Of a stretch of DNA of 64,000 bases, positions 49,685 through 58,168 are shown piece by piece. Under the pieces are notes generated by a model. That model ran no database searches, was not told the origin of the DNA, and saw nothing but the letters and a program-made list of their open reading frames with translations. The translations under genes and the position numbers were made by a program. The stretch is taken from the NCBI RefSeq assembly GCF_000723885.1, contig NZ_CCDG010000024.1, forward strand, positions 108,236-172,235. The letters run 5' to 3'. How positions within the stretch are numbered: position 1 is the stretch's first letter; every line of letters begins with the position of its first letter. The DNA is from Paenibacillus camerounensis (GTDB taxonomy: Bacteria > Bacillota > Bacilli > Paenibacillales > Paenibacillaceae).

Positions 49685-50440
49685 TTACCCGACTTCAATA
49701 TTGATGCCTGCACTCCGGAAATGCTCTGCCGTTTCAGGCGGAAGACCGCTGTCTGTAAGCAGCACATCGACTTCACGGAGGGAAGCGAAGGTGCGCAGTG
49801 CAGTCTGCCCGAATTTGTGATGATCACAGGCAGCGAATACCTTGCGGGCGGTGGATACCAGCGCCTGCTTGAAGTCAATCAAATCACCGGTGTAGATAGA
49901 CAGTCCGTGCTCGATGTGCACGGCTGTAGCCGACAGGAAAGCTTTCTGTATGTTTAGCTTTTGGACGTAGGCGACGGCTTCAGGGCCGGCCAGCATGTTG
50001 CGGACACGGTAACCCCCGGGAACGACAAGACGGATGTTTTCTTTTGGAACGAGCTCGCTGATGATGTACACATCATTGGTAACAACCGTCAGGGACATAT
50101 TGTCCAGCCGCCGGGCAATTTCCAGCGTCGTGCTTCCGCCGTCCAGGGCAATGATGTCGTCCTTCTCGATATGGGTAATAGCGCGCAGGGCAATCTCCGT
50201 TTTGTCGTCGGCATATTTATCCAGCGGATTCTTGAGCGGGAGGATGCCGAACTGATCGCTTTGGGCCAGCACAGCACCGCCGTGTACCCGTATTATCAGC
50301 CCTTGTTCCTCCAGCTTGCTGAGGTCCTCGCGAATCGTTTTGCCGCTAACCTGGAGTTTGTCACTAAGCTCATTTACCGTAACATCCTTCTGATTCAGCA
50401 TAACTTCCATAATCATCTCGTGCCGCCGTATCGGGTTCAT
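49685..50440 (-). CDS. DeoR family regulator of uronate catabolism
   Basis: This 251-residue DeoR/GlpR-type repressor has an N-terminal winged HTH (VTVNELSDKLQVSGKTIRED) and a sugar-phosphate-sensing C-terminal domain with the family line ALDGGSTTLEIARRL near 95 and KVFAACDHHKFGQTA near 200. It lies inside the kdu operon and probably represses it; a phosphorylated sugar such as KDG-6-P would be the usual inducer. The inverted AAATGAACG copies in the kduI promoter region are candidate operators. Confidence 0.92.
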   Translation of the reverse strand: MNPIRRHEMIMEVMLNQKDVTVNELSDKLQVSGKTIREDLSKLEEQGLIIRVHGGAVLAQSDQFGILPLKNPLDKYADDKTEIALRAITHIEKDDIIALDGGSTTLEIARRLDNMSLTVVTNDVYIISELVPKENIRLVVPGGYRVRNMLAGPEAVAYVQKLNIQKAFLSATAVHIEHGLSIYTGDLIDFKQALVSTARKVFAACDHHKFGQTALRTFASLREVDVLLTDSGLPPETAEHFRSAGINIEVG

Positions 50441-50474
50441 CCGCCTGCCTCGTCTTTCCGAAATTGGTTATGTT

Positions 50475-51308
50475 CTATTTCAGTTCTTTCATGCCTACAG
50501 GGTCCATGTCATCGTAGCGCTTGTTATCTCCGGCCATGCTCCAGATGAAGGTATAGTTGTGTGTACCTACACCGCTGTGGATGGACCAGCTTGGAGAAAT
50601 AACAGCCTGCTCATTGTGCATAACGATATGGCGGGTTTCGTTTGGTTCACCCATCAGGTGGAACGCAATCGAATCGTCCGGCAGATCGAAGTAGAAGTAG
50701 GCTTCCATCCGGCGCGGGTGAGTGTGGGATGGCATTGTATTCCACATGCTGCCCGGCTTCAGCTGGGTCATACCCATAACAAGCTGAGCGCTCTGTACGC
50801 CGTTGGCATGGATGAAGCGGTGAATTGTACGCTCGTTGGAATTTTCCAGTCCGCCGAGTGCGCCGGATTCGGATTCTTCCAGTGTAGTCTTAGTAGTAGG
50901 GTAGGATTGGTGTGCAGGAGCAGAGTTCAGATAGAATTTGGCTGGCTTGGCGCTGTCAGCGCTTTTGAAGACAACATCCTGGACGCCTTGTCCTACATAC
51001 AGACATTCTTTGTAATCGATCTCATAGTCAGTACCGTCAACAACGACAGTTCCCTTGCCCCCGACATTGATAATGCCCAGCTCGCGGCGCTCCAGGAAGT
51101 AAGTAACCCCAAGCTCCTTAAGATCAGTTGTAAGTACAACATCCTGGTTTACCGGATTAGCTCCGCCGACGATCATGCGGTCTTCGTGGGTCAGGACAAG
51201 CTTCAGTTCATCCGGAGCAAAAATAACCGGGATATGGAACTCTTTGCGCAAGCGCTCTGTGTCAAACTGCTTCACTTCATTCGGATGCGATGCAAAACGT
51301 CTTTCCAT
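50475..51308 (-). CDS. kduI: 5-dehydro-4-deoxy-D-glucuronate isomerase KduI
   Basis: This 277-residue cupin isomerase converts 5-keto-4-deoxyuronate (the lyase product of pectin) to 2,5-diketo-3-deoxygluconate. It is recognised by MERRFASHPNEVKQFDTERL at the start and metal-binding histidines in MPSHTHPRRMEAYFYFDL and the conserved EPNETRHIVM and SIHSGVGTHNYTFIW segments. ATG 51308 is the family-typical start. It is the first gene of its operon and divergent from the 51498 gene. It feeds directly into KduD. Confidence 0.95.
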   Translation of the reverse strand: MERRFASHPNEVKQFDTERLRKEFHIPVIFAPDELKLVLTHEDRMIVGGANPVNQDVVLTTDLKELGVTYFLERRELGIINVGGKGTVVVDGTDYEIDYKECLYVGQGVQDVVFKSADSAKPAKFYLNSAPAHQSYPTTKTTLEESESGALGGLENSNERTIHRFIHANGVQSAQLVMGMTQLKPGSMWNTMPSHTHPRRMEAYFYFDLPDDSIAFHLMGEPNETRHIVMHNEQAVISPSWSIHSGVGTHNYTFIWSMAGDNKRYDDMDPVGMKELK

Positions 51309-51355
51309 TTCGTATTCATTCCCCTTCACTAACGTATTTTCGTTCGTATAGGTAC

Positions 51356-51384
51356 AATTTAATCCATTTACGTTCATTTGGCAA
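51356..51384 (-). promoter_or_regulatory. kduI promoter with operator copy
   Basis: On the minus strand TTGCCA (51384-51379), 17 bases and TAAATT (51361-51356) form a promoter, and AAATGAACG lies at its -35/spacer (51379-51371). A second AAATGAACG in inverse orientation stands at 51442-51450. These pairs are candidate sites for the DeoR protein. Confidence 0.65.
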
Positions 51385-51441
51385 GAGATAATCTTTTTTA
51401 GTGCGTGTATTTTAGTTTATTTGTTGGTTTTTGTGATTGCT

Positions 51442-51462
51442 AAATGAACGGAAAGCGTGCAC
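51442..51462 (+). promoter_or_regulatory. Operator copy and possible cre site upstream of 51498
   Basis: AAATGAACG (51442-51450) mirrors the kduI operator. Overlapping it, GGAAAGCGTGCACA has the core of a CcpA catabolite-response element (most but not all conserved positions). Both sit 40-55 bases before the 51498 start codon. Confidence 0.45.
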
Positions 51463-51497
51463 AATAGGATGGAAATAATACCCTGGGAGGGGAAAAG

Positions 51498-53186
51498 ATG
51501 ACGGCTCAATTACATTATAAATTAGACAATCCCTATGCATATAGACAGCGGGAGATTATCCGAAATGCGGCATCTGAGGCGCTGGAGCTGCCGCTGCAGG
51601 ACAGCGGCCTGTGGTTTCATGACGATGTACGCAACAACTTCTATTATGCATGCTATCTTTTCGCGGCTGCTGTAGATGATGAAATGCTTCCGGAATCTGA
51701 TAGAGAGCCGGCCAGGCAAAAAGCGGAGGCAGTGCTGCTGGAAACCGTGCTGCTGCAAAACCGGCAGCCTGAAACACACCTGTACGGCCACTGGCCGCTC
51801 GGGCTGGGTCTGCTGCCCCGTGAAGCCGCTCCGCATGAGCTGCCTGTGGAGATTATGGGCAGTCTGCTGGTCTGGTTCTGCAAATACTATAAAAGCCAGC
51901 TGAGTGCGGCGCTTAGAGTGGCTGTACATACGGCTACCGGACATATTTACCGCAGCGGTTTTTTCCGTAAAGAAGTTGTGCATTACGGACATCACGAAGC
52001 CAAGTATACAGCCGCCAAGCTGATCTTCGGTCAGGTGTTTGAGGATGAGGAGCTGCGGCAGGACGGGCTTGCCGGCCTTAAGCAGACGCTGGATTACATT
52101 AAGAACCATGGCATGCCTGAATACGGCAGCCTGCCATGGTTCTGGCACTGGGTGCAGGCGTTCACCTGTGCCTGGGAGCTGGAGGAGGACAGTGCAGTAA
52201 GAGCAGCGCTAAGCGAGATGCTTGACCATCTGTGGCATGAGCGTGCTGCGTTCTATCTGCGCGGAGCATGGGTTGGCGCGCACTCCCGCGGCTGGCCGCA
52301 TGATGTGCCGGCAGACCGCAACGTGCTGCATGATTATGTGCAGTTCGGGAATTTCCCGCTTAGCCGCAGTATGCCGCGTACAGAGTACGCCGGATTCCTG
52401 TTCTATGAAGCTCCGGCACAGGCAAGGGAGCGGGCGCTGGACCGCCGTAACCCTATTGAAGTACAGAAGCTTACACAAAAGGTGGTTCCCGGAGATGCTC
52501 AGCCGCAGCCGCACTTGCATTCATACGCTTATATTACAGAAGAATACGCTGCAGGCGGCCTATGGGAAAGAGTGGAGGAGTTTGATAATGAACAGCTCCG
52601 CTGGGCTTATTCTCTGCCGGTCAGCGCGGAAGGTGACGTTAACCGGCTGTTTTTCTTCCATCCGGGCGAGGGCTACCGTGCAGGCGATCCCCGCCACCAG
52701 AGTCCATATATGGAAGTGCTGTACTATAAGGGGACAGTATTGTCATTGTTCCCTGTGCCTGAAGGAACGGATAATCCGATTGTCGGTGTGCTTCCGGAAG
52801 GGGAGTGGCAGCAGCAGGAACAGGCTGTGTACGGCCTGGTGAAGGATGTCTATTTTGCCGTCTGGCTGTCGCATGCGTATCAGCTGGTGAGCCGCGAAGG
52901 TTATCTGGAGGTAACGGCGTCAGTTGAGCCCGGCGCTGTGGCGGTTGAAGCCGTTACGGCAAAGGAAGCCGCAGCTGCAGGATTGTACAGCCTCACGGAG
53001 TTCGCCGACGCTATGTCAGCACGCAAGCCTGCATTTACTGTGGGGGCCGGTGGAGCGGAAGCCGCACTCCTATTAGCACACACTACCTTTACCGGTGACT
53101 TGCTGCGGCTTGAAGCAGGCACAGATCATGGCACTGTTGCTGCAGTTAACGGCAGTCCGGTTAGCTTCGGGGAGTATAAGGTATAG
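51498..53186 (+). CDS. Uncharacterised 562-aa protein, likely glycan-acting
   Basis: The first 300 residues are helix-rich with periodic aromatic/charged pairs (WFHDDVRNNFYYACYLF, VVHYGHHEAKYTAAKLIFGQ, EYGSLPWFWHWVQAFTC) like alpha/alpha-toroid lyases or glycosidases. The last 220 are beta-rich (FFFHPGEGYRAGDPRHQSPY, TVLSLFPVPEGT), so it resembles heparinase/unsaturated-uronyl hydrolase-like architecture. There is no signal peptide, hence it is cytosolic. ATG 51498 has GGGAGGGG. It is divergent from kduI and shares its operator, which suggests processing of unsaturated oligouronides entering the KduI/KduD route. The exact family is not recognised. Confidence 0.8.
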   Translation: MTAQLHYKLDNPYAYRQREIIRNAASEALELPLQDSGLWFHDDVRNNFYYACYLFAAAVDDEMLPESDREPARQKAEAVLLETVLLQNRQPETHLYGHWPLGLGLLPREAAPHELPVEIMGSLLVWFCKYYKSQLSAALRVAVHTATGHIYRSGFFRKEVVHYGHHEAKYTAAKLIFGQVFEDEELRQDGLAGLKQTLDYIKNHGMPEYGSLPWFWHWVQAFTCAWELEEDSAVRAALSEMLDHLWHERAAFYLRGAWVGAHSRGWPHDVPADRNVLHDYVQFGNFPLSRSMPRTEYAGFLFYEAPAQARERALDRRNPIEVQKLTQKVVPGDAQPQPHLHSYAYITEEYAAGGLWERVEEFDNEQLRWAYSLPVSAEGDVNRLFFFHPGEGYRAGDPRHQSPYMEVLYYKGTVLSLFPVPEGTDNPIVGVLPEGEWQQQEQAVYGLVKDVYFAVWLSHAYQLVSREGYLEVTASVEPGAVAVEAVTAKEAAAAGLYSLTEFADAMSARKPAFTVGAGGAEAALLLAHTTFTGDLLRLEAGTDHGTVAAVNGSPVSFGEYKV

Positions 53187-53279
53187 TATCCGCAGCTCAC
53201 TTGATAACGTGCTGTGCAGCTGGTATTCTTTTCGGTAGGATAGCCTGGATATCATATAATGAGTATGGTCCGGCTGCAT

Positions 53280-53420
53280 CAGTTGGATTTTCTCCATCTG
53301 ATTTCCGAATCTCGTGACTTTTAGGACGTTTAGCTGGAAAAAGGATACTTAATTCGGGTCGTAAGGCTCTTTTTGGAGTAAGTAAGCGAATTTAAGATGC
53401 CTATTTCCACCTAATGCCGT
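53280..53420. repeat. Imperfect long-palindrome intergenic repeat
   Basis: GGAAAAAGGATACTTAATTCG (53336-53356) opposes CGAATTTAAGATGCCTATTT (53387-53408), giving a stem of about 20 positions with a few mismatches. The neighbouring TTGGATTTTCTCCATCTGAT continues the element. It has the look of a dispersed Paenibacillus intergenic repeat and contains no gene. Confidence 0.55.
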
Positions 53421-53521
53421 TATTGCCGGAAGTTCTTTATGATTTAGGTTGCAATATTCCACTTAACCTACACAGCGATTCTGTAAGATGGGGCAATTTC
53501 ACTGAGACTGGAGGTATGGGT

Positions 53522-54004
53522 ATGATTGCCAAGCTGCAAAAGGTGCATGCCGGCACCACAGCAACCTTTGAGCGCCATTACAAGCATTCCGCGGAGCAGG
53601 TCTGGGCATATCTGACCGATAACGAGCTGCTGCCCAAGTGGTTTCCTGAGCTTCGTTCCGGGGAACTGCGAACAGGCGGAAGTATGACGTTTGATATGGG
53701 AGACGGCACCTTTGAGTTTATGGAAATCTCCGATTATGTACCGGCCTCTGTGCTGGAATATGCCTGGGGTGCAGATAAGGTGCGCTTTGAGCTTGATGAG
53801 GTGCCCGGTGGCAGCCGTCTGCTGCTTATCGAAACAATCGGCACCTTCACTGACCGTACCCCCAAAGATCTCGCCGGCTGGCATGTCTGTCTGGAAGTTA
53901 TAGCGGCTCTGCTGGACGGAAATGTGCCGGTTAACCGTAAGCTTGCTTGGGAAGAGCAGTACAGGAAGTATTCAGTGCTGGTAGAGCAGTATCACAATAG
54001 CTGA
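53522..54004 (+). CDS. SRPBCC/AHSA1 family protein
   Basis: This 160-residue START/Bet-v1-like (SRPBCC) domain is of the AHSA1 type: TFERHYKHSAEQVWAYLTDN, LLPKWFPE, then strands of the hydrophobic cup (GTFEFMEISDYVPASVLEYA) and the last helix AGWHVCLEVIAALLDG. Such proteins bind hydrophobic ligands or act as stress-linked folds; the ligand is unknown. ATG 53522 fits GGAGGT at 7 bases, ATG 53516 does not. It is a single gene with its own terminator. Confidence 0.9.
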   Translation: MIAKLQKVHAGTTATFERHYKHSAEQVWAYLTDNELLPKWFPELRSGELRTGGSMTFDMGDGTFEFMEISDYVPASVLEYAWGADKVRFELDEVPGGSRLLLIETIGTFTDRTPKDLAGWHVCLEVIAALLDGNVPVNRKLAWEEQYRKYSVLVEQYHNS

Positions 54005-54012
54005 ACATTTAT

Positions 54013-54040
54013 AAGCTGCCCGTTTGGGTGGCTTTTTTTG
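54013..54040 (+). terminator. Terminator after the SRPBCC gene
   Basis: AAGCTGCCC-gttt-GGGTGGCTT pairs over nine positions (two G-U) and T7 follows. The following 54041-54357 stretch is AT-rich with no feature beyond a possible leader of the pectate lyase gene. Confidence 0.8.
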
Positions 54041-54375
54041 CGCTTTTCAAGGGAAAGGGTCTAACTGGTGACACTCTTTGGAGAGCGAGATCTCTAATGA
54101 AATACTGAAAACCCATGTAAATATATACATTTCACATATATGTAATAAAATACATAAAAACCATCTGTACAATTCCAAAAATTTACTTATAGTGAAGATT
54201 AGATTGGTTACTGCGAAAAATTCATTATTGCAGCAATCTGCATATTGCCTGGTAAAGGGGAGATGCGATGATTATATAAATACATCCATCAGTAGAAATA
54301 GCCAAGAACGACAGTGTAATGCAATAGCTGCAACTGGTTCTGAAAAAATATATTATTATGGAGGTAAATGTTAAC

Positions 54376-56292
54376 GTGAAAATAAAAAAGAGATTTTCTT
54401 TCACTGCATGTATTGCGCTCTCAGCTATGCTCGCCTTTGGCGGCCTGCAATGGGGTATCCCGTCGGTCCATGCGGCAAGCCTCTTCAGTGAAGACTTTGA
54501 GTCCGGAAGCGCCGGTAACTGGACTAGTACGACGGGAACCTGGTCTGTTGTACAGGACGGCGGCTCATATGTATATTATCAATCCGGGAGCTCAGAGGGG
54601 CGCACCTCGGCTGGAAGCAGCGCCTGGACTGATTACAGCGTAAAGGCTGACGTGAAAATCGATAATTTCAACGGCAACAACCGTACGTATGTGTGCGGCC
54701 GGTACCAGGACGGGAACAATTATTATGCCGCTTCCATATCCAACTCAAACGGAGGCACATTGGAGATCCGCAAGAAATCGGGCGGCGAGAGCACTACACT
54801 GACATCGAAAACCGGCTTCGCCATCACCACCGGAACTGTGTATAACATCCGGCTTGAATTGAGCGGAGACTCAATCAGCATGTATGTAAATAATGTGCTG
54901 CAATTAAATGCACACGATAACATTATTGCATCCGGCGGAGTTGGACTGATTGCATACAAGACGGCAGCCAAGTTCGATAACGTTATTGTAAGCGATACCA
55001 CGGCTGTCCCTACTTCCACACCAGACACATCAGCAGCACCTACGCCTACTGCAACTCCTGCAGCAACAGCGACTGCGGCTCCTACAATTACCCCGACTGC
55101 TGCCCCGACTGCAACTCCGGTCTCCGGTGCGCTTTATGTTGCGGCTAACGGTGCGGCAGGCAATGCAGGTACCATTGGAAGTCCGACTACGCTGCAGTCT
55201 GCATTGACCCGGGTTGCTGCAGGCGGCACGATTTACTTACGCGGCGGTACGTATTTCTTCTCTTCGCCGGTAACCATCGAGCGTGACAACAGCGGCACCT
55301 CCGGCGCCCGCAAGAGCATTGTTGCCTATGGCAGTGAAAAGCCGGTTTTTGATTTCTCTGCACAAGCCTTTGCATCCACTGAGCGGGGATTACAGATCTT
55401 CGGCCATTACTGGCATGTGAAGGGTCTGGAAGTAAAAGGAGCCGGAGACAACGGCATCTTTATCGGCGGCAACTACAACATTATTGAGAATGTGGAGACG
55501 CACCATAACCGGGATTCCGGCCTGCAGATCAGCCGTTATGCCTCTTCTGCCTCCAGCATGAGCGACTGGCCGAGCTATAATCAGATTATAGGTGTATACT
55601 CCCATGATAATTTTGACCCGGACAACGGGGAGGATGCAGACGGATTTGCCGCGAAGCTGACTATCGGTCCCGGCAATGTATTCGATAGATGTATTGCAGC
55701 CTGGAATACAGATGACGGCTGGGATCTGTACACCAAGACGGATACCGGCCCGATCGGCGTCGTAACCATTAAGAACAGTATTGCTTATAAGAACGGCCAA
55801 ACTTCCGATGGCAATTCAACTTCCAATAGTGACGGCAACGGCTTCAAATTGGGCGGGGAATCCATTTCCGTGAACCATATTGTGACGAACAGCATTGCCT
55901 TCCAGAACAAAAAGCACGGGTTCACCTATAACAGTAACCCCGGCTCCATCAAAATGACCAACAATACGTCATGGAGCAATGGCGGAAGCAACTATGCTTT
56001 TGATGCAGGCACCCATGTCTTCACGAATAACCTGAGCTTTGCCGGAGCATCAAGCGACAAGACTAGCGGAACGGATGTTTCCAGCACCAATGTATGGTGG
56101 AAGAATAAAGCCAGCACCAATGCCAAAGGACTTGTGGTCAGCAGTGCTGATTTCGTGAGCCTGACTCCTGCGGTTGTAAGGAATGCGGACGGCTCGTTCA
56201 ACCTTGGCAATTTCCTGAAACTGGCCACTGGCAGTGATCTGATTGGGTCCGGGACCCCAAGCGGCACTAATATCGGCGCCACGATTCAATAG
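54376..56292 (+). CDS. Secreted pectate lyase, polysaccharide lyase family 9
   Basis: This exported protein of about 638 residues has a signal peptide at 1-33 (cleavage near VHAAS). A LamG/concanavalin-like binding domain (about 35-210, LFSEDFESGSAGNW start) and a Pro/Thr/Ala linker follow (TPTATPAATATAAPTITPTA). The right-handed beta-helix is at about 250-638, where NIIENVETHHNRDSGLQISR and EDADGFAAKLTIGPGNVFDR carry the PL9 calcium Asp residues and the catalytic-base Lys (GFAAKL). It cleaves polygalacturonate to unsaturated uronides, the feed for KduI/KduD. GTG 54376 has GGAGGT 10 bases upstream; ATG 54358 is an alternative start. Confidence 0.92.
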   Translation: MKIKKRFSFTACIALSAMLAFGGLQWGIPSVHAASLFSEDFESGSAGNWTSTTGTWSVVQDGGSYVYYQSGSSEGRTSAGSSAWTDYSVKADVKIDNFNGNNRTYVCGRYQDGNNYYAASISNSNGGTLEIRKKSGGESTTLTSKTGFAITTGTVYNIRLELSGDSISMYVNNVLQLNAHDNIIASGGVGLIAYKTAAKFDNVIVSDTTAVPTSTPDTSAAPTPTATPAATATAAPTITPTAAPTATPVSGALYVAANGAAGNAGTIGSPTTLQSALTRVAAGGTIYLRGGTYFFSSPVTIERDNSGTSGARKSIVAYGSEKPVFDFSAQAFASTERGLQIFGHYWHVKGLEVKGAGDNGIFIGGNYNIIENVETHHNRDSGLQISRYASSASSMSDWPSYNQIIGVYSHDNFDPDNGEDADGFAAKLTIGPGNVFDRCIAAWNTDDGWDLYTKTDTGPIGVVTIKNSIAYKNGQTSDGNSTSNSDGNGFKLGGESISVNHIVTNSIAFQNKKHGFTYNSNPGSIKMTNNTSWSNGGSNYAFDAGTHVFTNNLSFAGASSDKTSGTDVSSTNVWWKNKASTNAKGLVVSSADFVSLTPAVVRNADGSFNLGNFLKLATGSDLIGSGTPSGTNIGATIQ

Positions 56293-56326
56293 TTATAGAA
56301 TAAATTTATGTTTCTGGAGCAGGAAG

Positions 56327-56352
56327 GAACCGGAGCTGTCCGGTTCTTTTTT
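56327..56352 (+). terminator. Terminator after the pectate lyase gene
   Basis: GAACCGGA-gctg-TCCGGTTC is a perfect 8-bp stem followed by T6. Confidence 0.9.
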
Positions 56353-56453
56353 GCTATGCGGTTTAATGCCGGGCATGTACATGTTATACTATTCAGGAGC
56401 ATTCATCGGATGGTATGATCGTATTTTTCAGGATGGCTTATTGGAGGAATAGC

Positions 56454-56705
56454 GTGGCAAAAGCGAAGGTGGCCAAACGGCCGACAAGAGATGAATTTGT
56501 GCTGGAGGAGCTTGGCAACCAGCTGACTGAAGCGATGCAGGAGGAGTCTGTAATCCTGCTCACCGTATGGGGCAAGGAAGATGAGGTGCGCGGGCAGATT
56601 ACCGGTATGGATTCACGGACCGGCAAGGTGCATGTAAGCTCTAATGAGGAGCTGCTCAAGGTCCCTTTCATGGATATTATGGCTGTTAATTATCCGCGCG
56701 ATTAG
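56454..56705 (+). CDS. YolD-like family protein
   Basis: This 83-residue YolD-like protein (ELGNQLTEAMQEESVILLTV, then GQITGMDSRTGKVHVSSNEE and LKVPFMDIMAV) belongs to a small-beta-barrel family. YolD proteins partner with Y-family polymerase UvrX in SPbeta-like contexts, but there is no polymerase gene nearby here. GTG 56454 with GGAGG upstream gives the usual family length. Confidence 0.85.
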   Translation: MAKAKVAKRPTRDEFVLEELGNQLTEAMQEESVILLTVWGKEDEVRGQITGMDSRTGKVHVSSNEELLKVPFMDIMAVNYPRD

Positions 56706-56745
56706 ATAGCCGGGACGGCGCAGTCTAATGGCGGTACAATAACTG

Positions 56746-56772
56746 AACCCTTGGGATACCCAAGGGTTTTTG
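56746..56772. terminator. Bidirectional terminator after the YolD-like gene
   Basis: AACCCTTGGG-ata-CCCAAGGGTT is a perfect 10-bp stem with T on the plus strand and a partial T on the minus strand. It lies between convergent genes. Confidence 0.88.
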
Positions 56773-57537
56773 TTATGCCCGGACAACTGCTCCTTTCAGG
56801 TACCAGTCAGACGCATTTCTATAAAGCACTTTGTCAGCGAGCTCCTCACCCAGTGCGTCGTAAATAAGCTCAATATCTGAAGCGCGGTAAGGGCGGCGTG
56901 CCCTGGTGGAGGGGAGATCAGTCCCGAACATTAACGCATCCGGATTAACGGCAGCGATTGCACGCAGCGCCTGCGGCACATCAAGCTCGGTACGGCCGAA
57001 GCCGGTGGCTTTTACACGGACTCCCGTATCGACGAGGGCAAGAAGGTGGTGAAACCCGGTCTGTGACAAGCCTAAATGATCTACTGATACAGCTGGAAGG
57101 GCAGCCAGCACCGGGGCGATGTCAGGCAGATTCACAGAGTCAATGTAGAGCTCCGTATGCCAACCGGCTATTTCGTGGACTCTCCTGGCCACGTAATCAA
57201 GCTGAGACAAGTCTTCCGAGCCGCCGCGCCTGACGTTGAACCGGACAGCCCTTACGCCATAACCGTGCAGCCTAAGCAGCTCTTCGTCAGTAGTATCATG
57301 GGGCAGCTGAGTTACGCCGACAAAGCCGGGACCCAGTGACTGCAGGGCGTCTGTTAAATAAGTCTGGTCAAACCCCTGAAAGGACCCGGAGACAACCGCG
57401 CCGCCGATCAGCTGGAGCTCCCGGACAGTGTCCAGATAATGCCGGCAGGTAAAAGGGTCAGGCAGATAGCCTTGATTCTCGATCAGCGGAAAACGGGGGT
57501 CAATGATATGCATATGGGCATCAAACGCAGTGCGCAT
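56773..57537 (-). CDS. Amidohydrolase family (PDC-lactonase-like) protein
   Basis: This 254-residue TIM-barrel amidohydrolase is of the amidohydrolase-2 class: DAHMHIIDPRFPL at the N-terminus (HxH metal site), SVDHLGLSQTGF mid, and LMFGTDLPSTRAR near the C-terminus (Asp). It resembles 2-pyrone-4,6-dicarboxylate lactonase and related lactonases; the substrate is unknown. ATG 57537 has GGAG upstream. It is divergent from the YbaK/EbsC gene at 57620 with 82 bp between, which may hold both promoters. Confidence 0.9.
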   Translation of the reverse strand: MRTAFDAHMHIIDPRFPLIENQGYLPDPFTCRHYLDTVRELQLIGGAVVSGSFQGFDQTYLTDALQSLGPGFVGVTQLPHDTTDEELLRLHGYGVRAVRFNVRRGGSEDLSQLDYVARRVHEIAGWHTELYIDSVNLPDIAPVLAALPAVSVDHLGLSQTGFHHLLALVDTGVRVKATGFGRTELDVPQALRAIAAVNPDALMFGTDLPSTRARRPYRASDIELIYDALGEELADKVLYRNASDWYLKGAVVRA

Positions 57538-57619
57538 GTAATCTCCTTCCTTCAAGCGGGAATAGAATGCGTGTATAATAGCTTTTAATACATAAACGGG
57601 CTGGAAAGGTTGGAGCAGG

Positions 57620-58093
57620 ATGCAGATCAGCAAAACCAATGCACTGCGCATGCTGGATGCCAAGGGCATCCGCTATGAGGTGCATCTATACGATAATGAG
57701 GATGGGGCTATTCACGGAACCGCAGTGGCTGAGAAAATCGGGCTTGACCCGGATACTGTGTTTAAGACCCTGGTGGCGCACGGCGGACCCAACCTGTATG
57801 TGTTCGTCATTCCGGTAGGCGAAGAGCTGGATTTGAAAAGTGCGGCCAAAGCCTCCGGTGAAAAGAAAATCGAGATGCTGCCGCTGAAGGATCTGCTGAA
57901 ATGGACTGGGTATGTAAGGGGCGGCTGTTCTCCGGTCGGGATGAAAAAGCTGTATCCGACCTTTATTGAGGAGACCGCACAGCTGCACCACACCATTGCA
58001 GTCAGCGCAGGCAAAATCGGCATGCAGATGGAGCTTGATCCGCAGGAGCTGGCCGGGATGACCGGCGCCGTGTTCTGCGGGCTGGTGAAATAA
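57620..58093 (+). CDS. ybaK: Cys-tRNA(Pro)/Cys-tRNA(Cys) deacylase YbaK/EbsC
   Basis: This 157-residue INS-domain trans-editing enzyme hydrolyses Cys-tRNA(Pro) misacylated by ProRS. Residues HGTAVAEKIGLDPDTVFKTL near 33 and KWTGYVRGGCSPVGMKKLYP near 95 (GGxSPxG) are the family signature. It is full-length compared with E. coli YbaK. ATG 57620 is preceded by GGAGCAGG. It is a single gene with its own terminator. Confidence 0.93.
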   Translation: MQISKTNALRMLDAKGIRYEVHLYDNEDGAIHGTAVAEKIGLDPDTVFKTLVAHGGPNLYVFVIPVGEELDLKSAAKASGEKKIEMLPLKDLLKWTGYVRGGCSPVGMKKLYPTFIEETAQLHHTIAVSAGKIGMQMELDPQELAGMTGAVFCGLVK

Positions 58094-58107
58094 GCTGCCG
58101 GCTACAG

Positions 58108-58146
58108 AAAGCAGTGGCTGGGGTTTCCCCCTGGACCACTGCTTTT
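58108..58146. terminator. Terminator between ybaK and the DUF218 gene
   Basis: AAAGCAGTGG and CCACTGCTTT with a GGGG/CCCC inner helix; T-runs in both directions. Confidence 0.85.
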
Positions 58147-58168
58147 ACTTGACCGGGGCTAAGCATGT

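Noticed and set aside
54078..54374. 98-codon frame before the pectate lyase
   Set aside because: AT-rich, no ribosome site, low-complexity product; probably the leader of the lyase gene.
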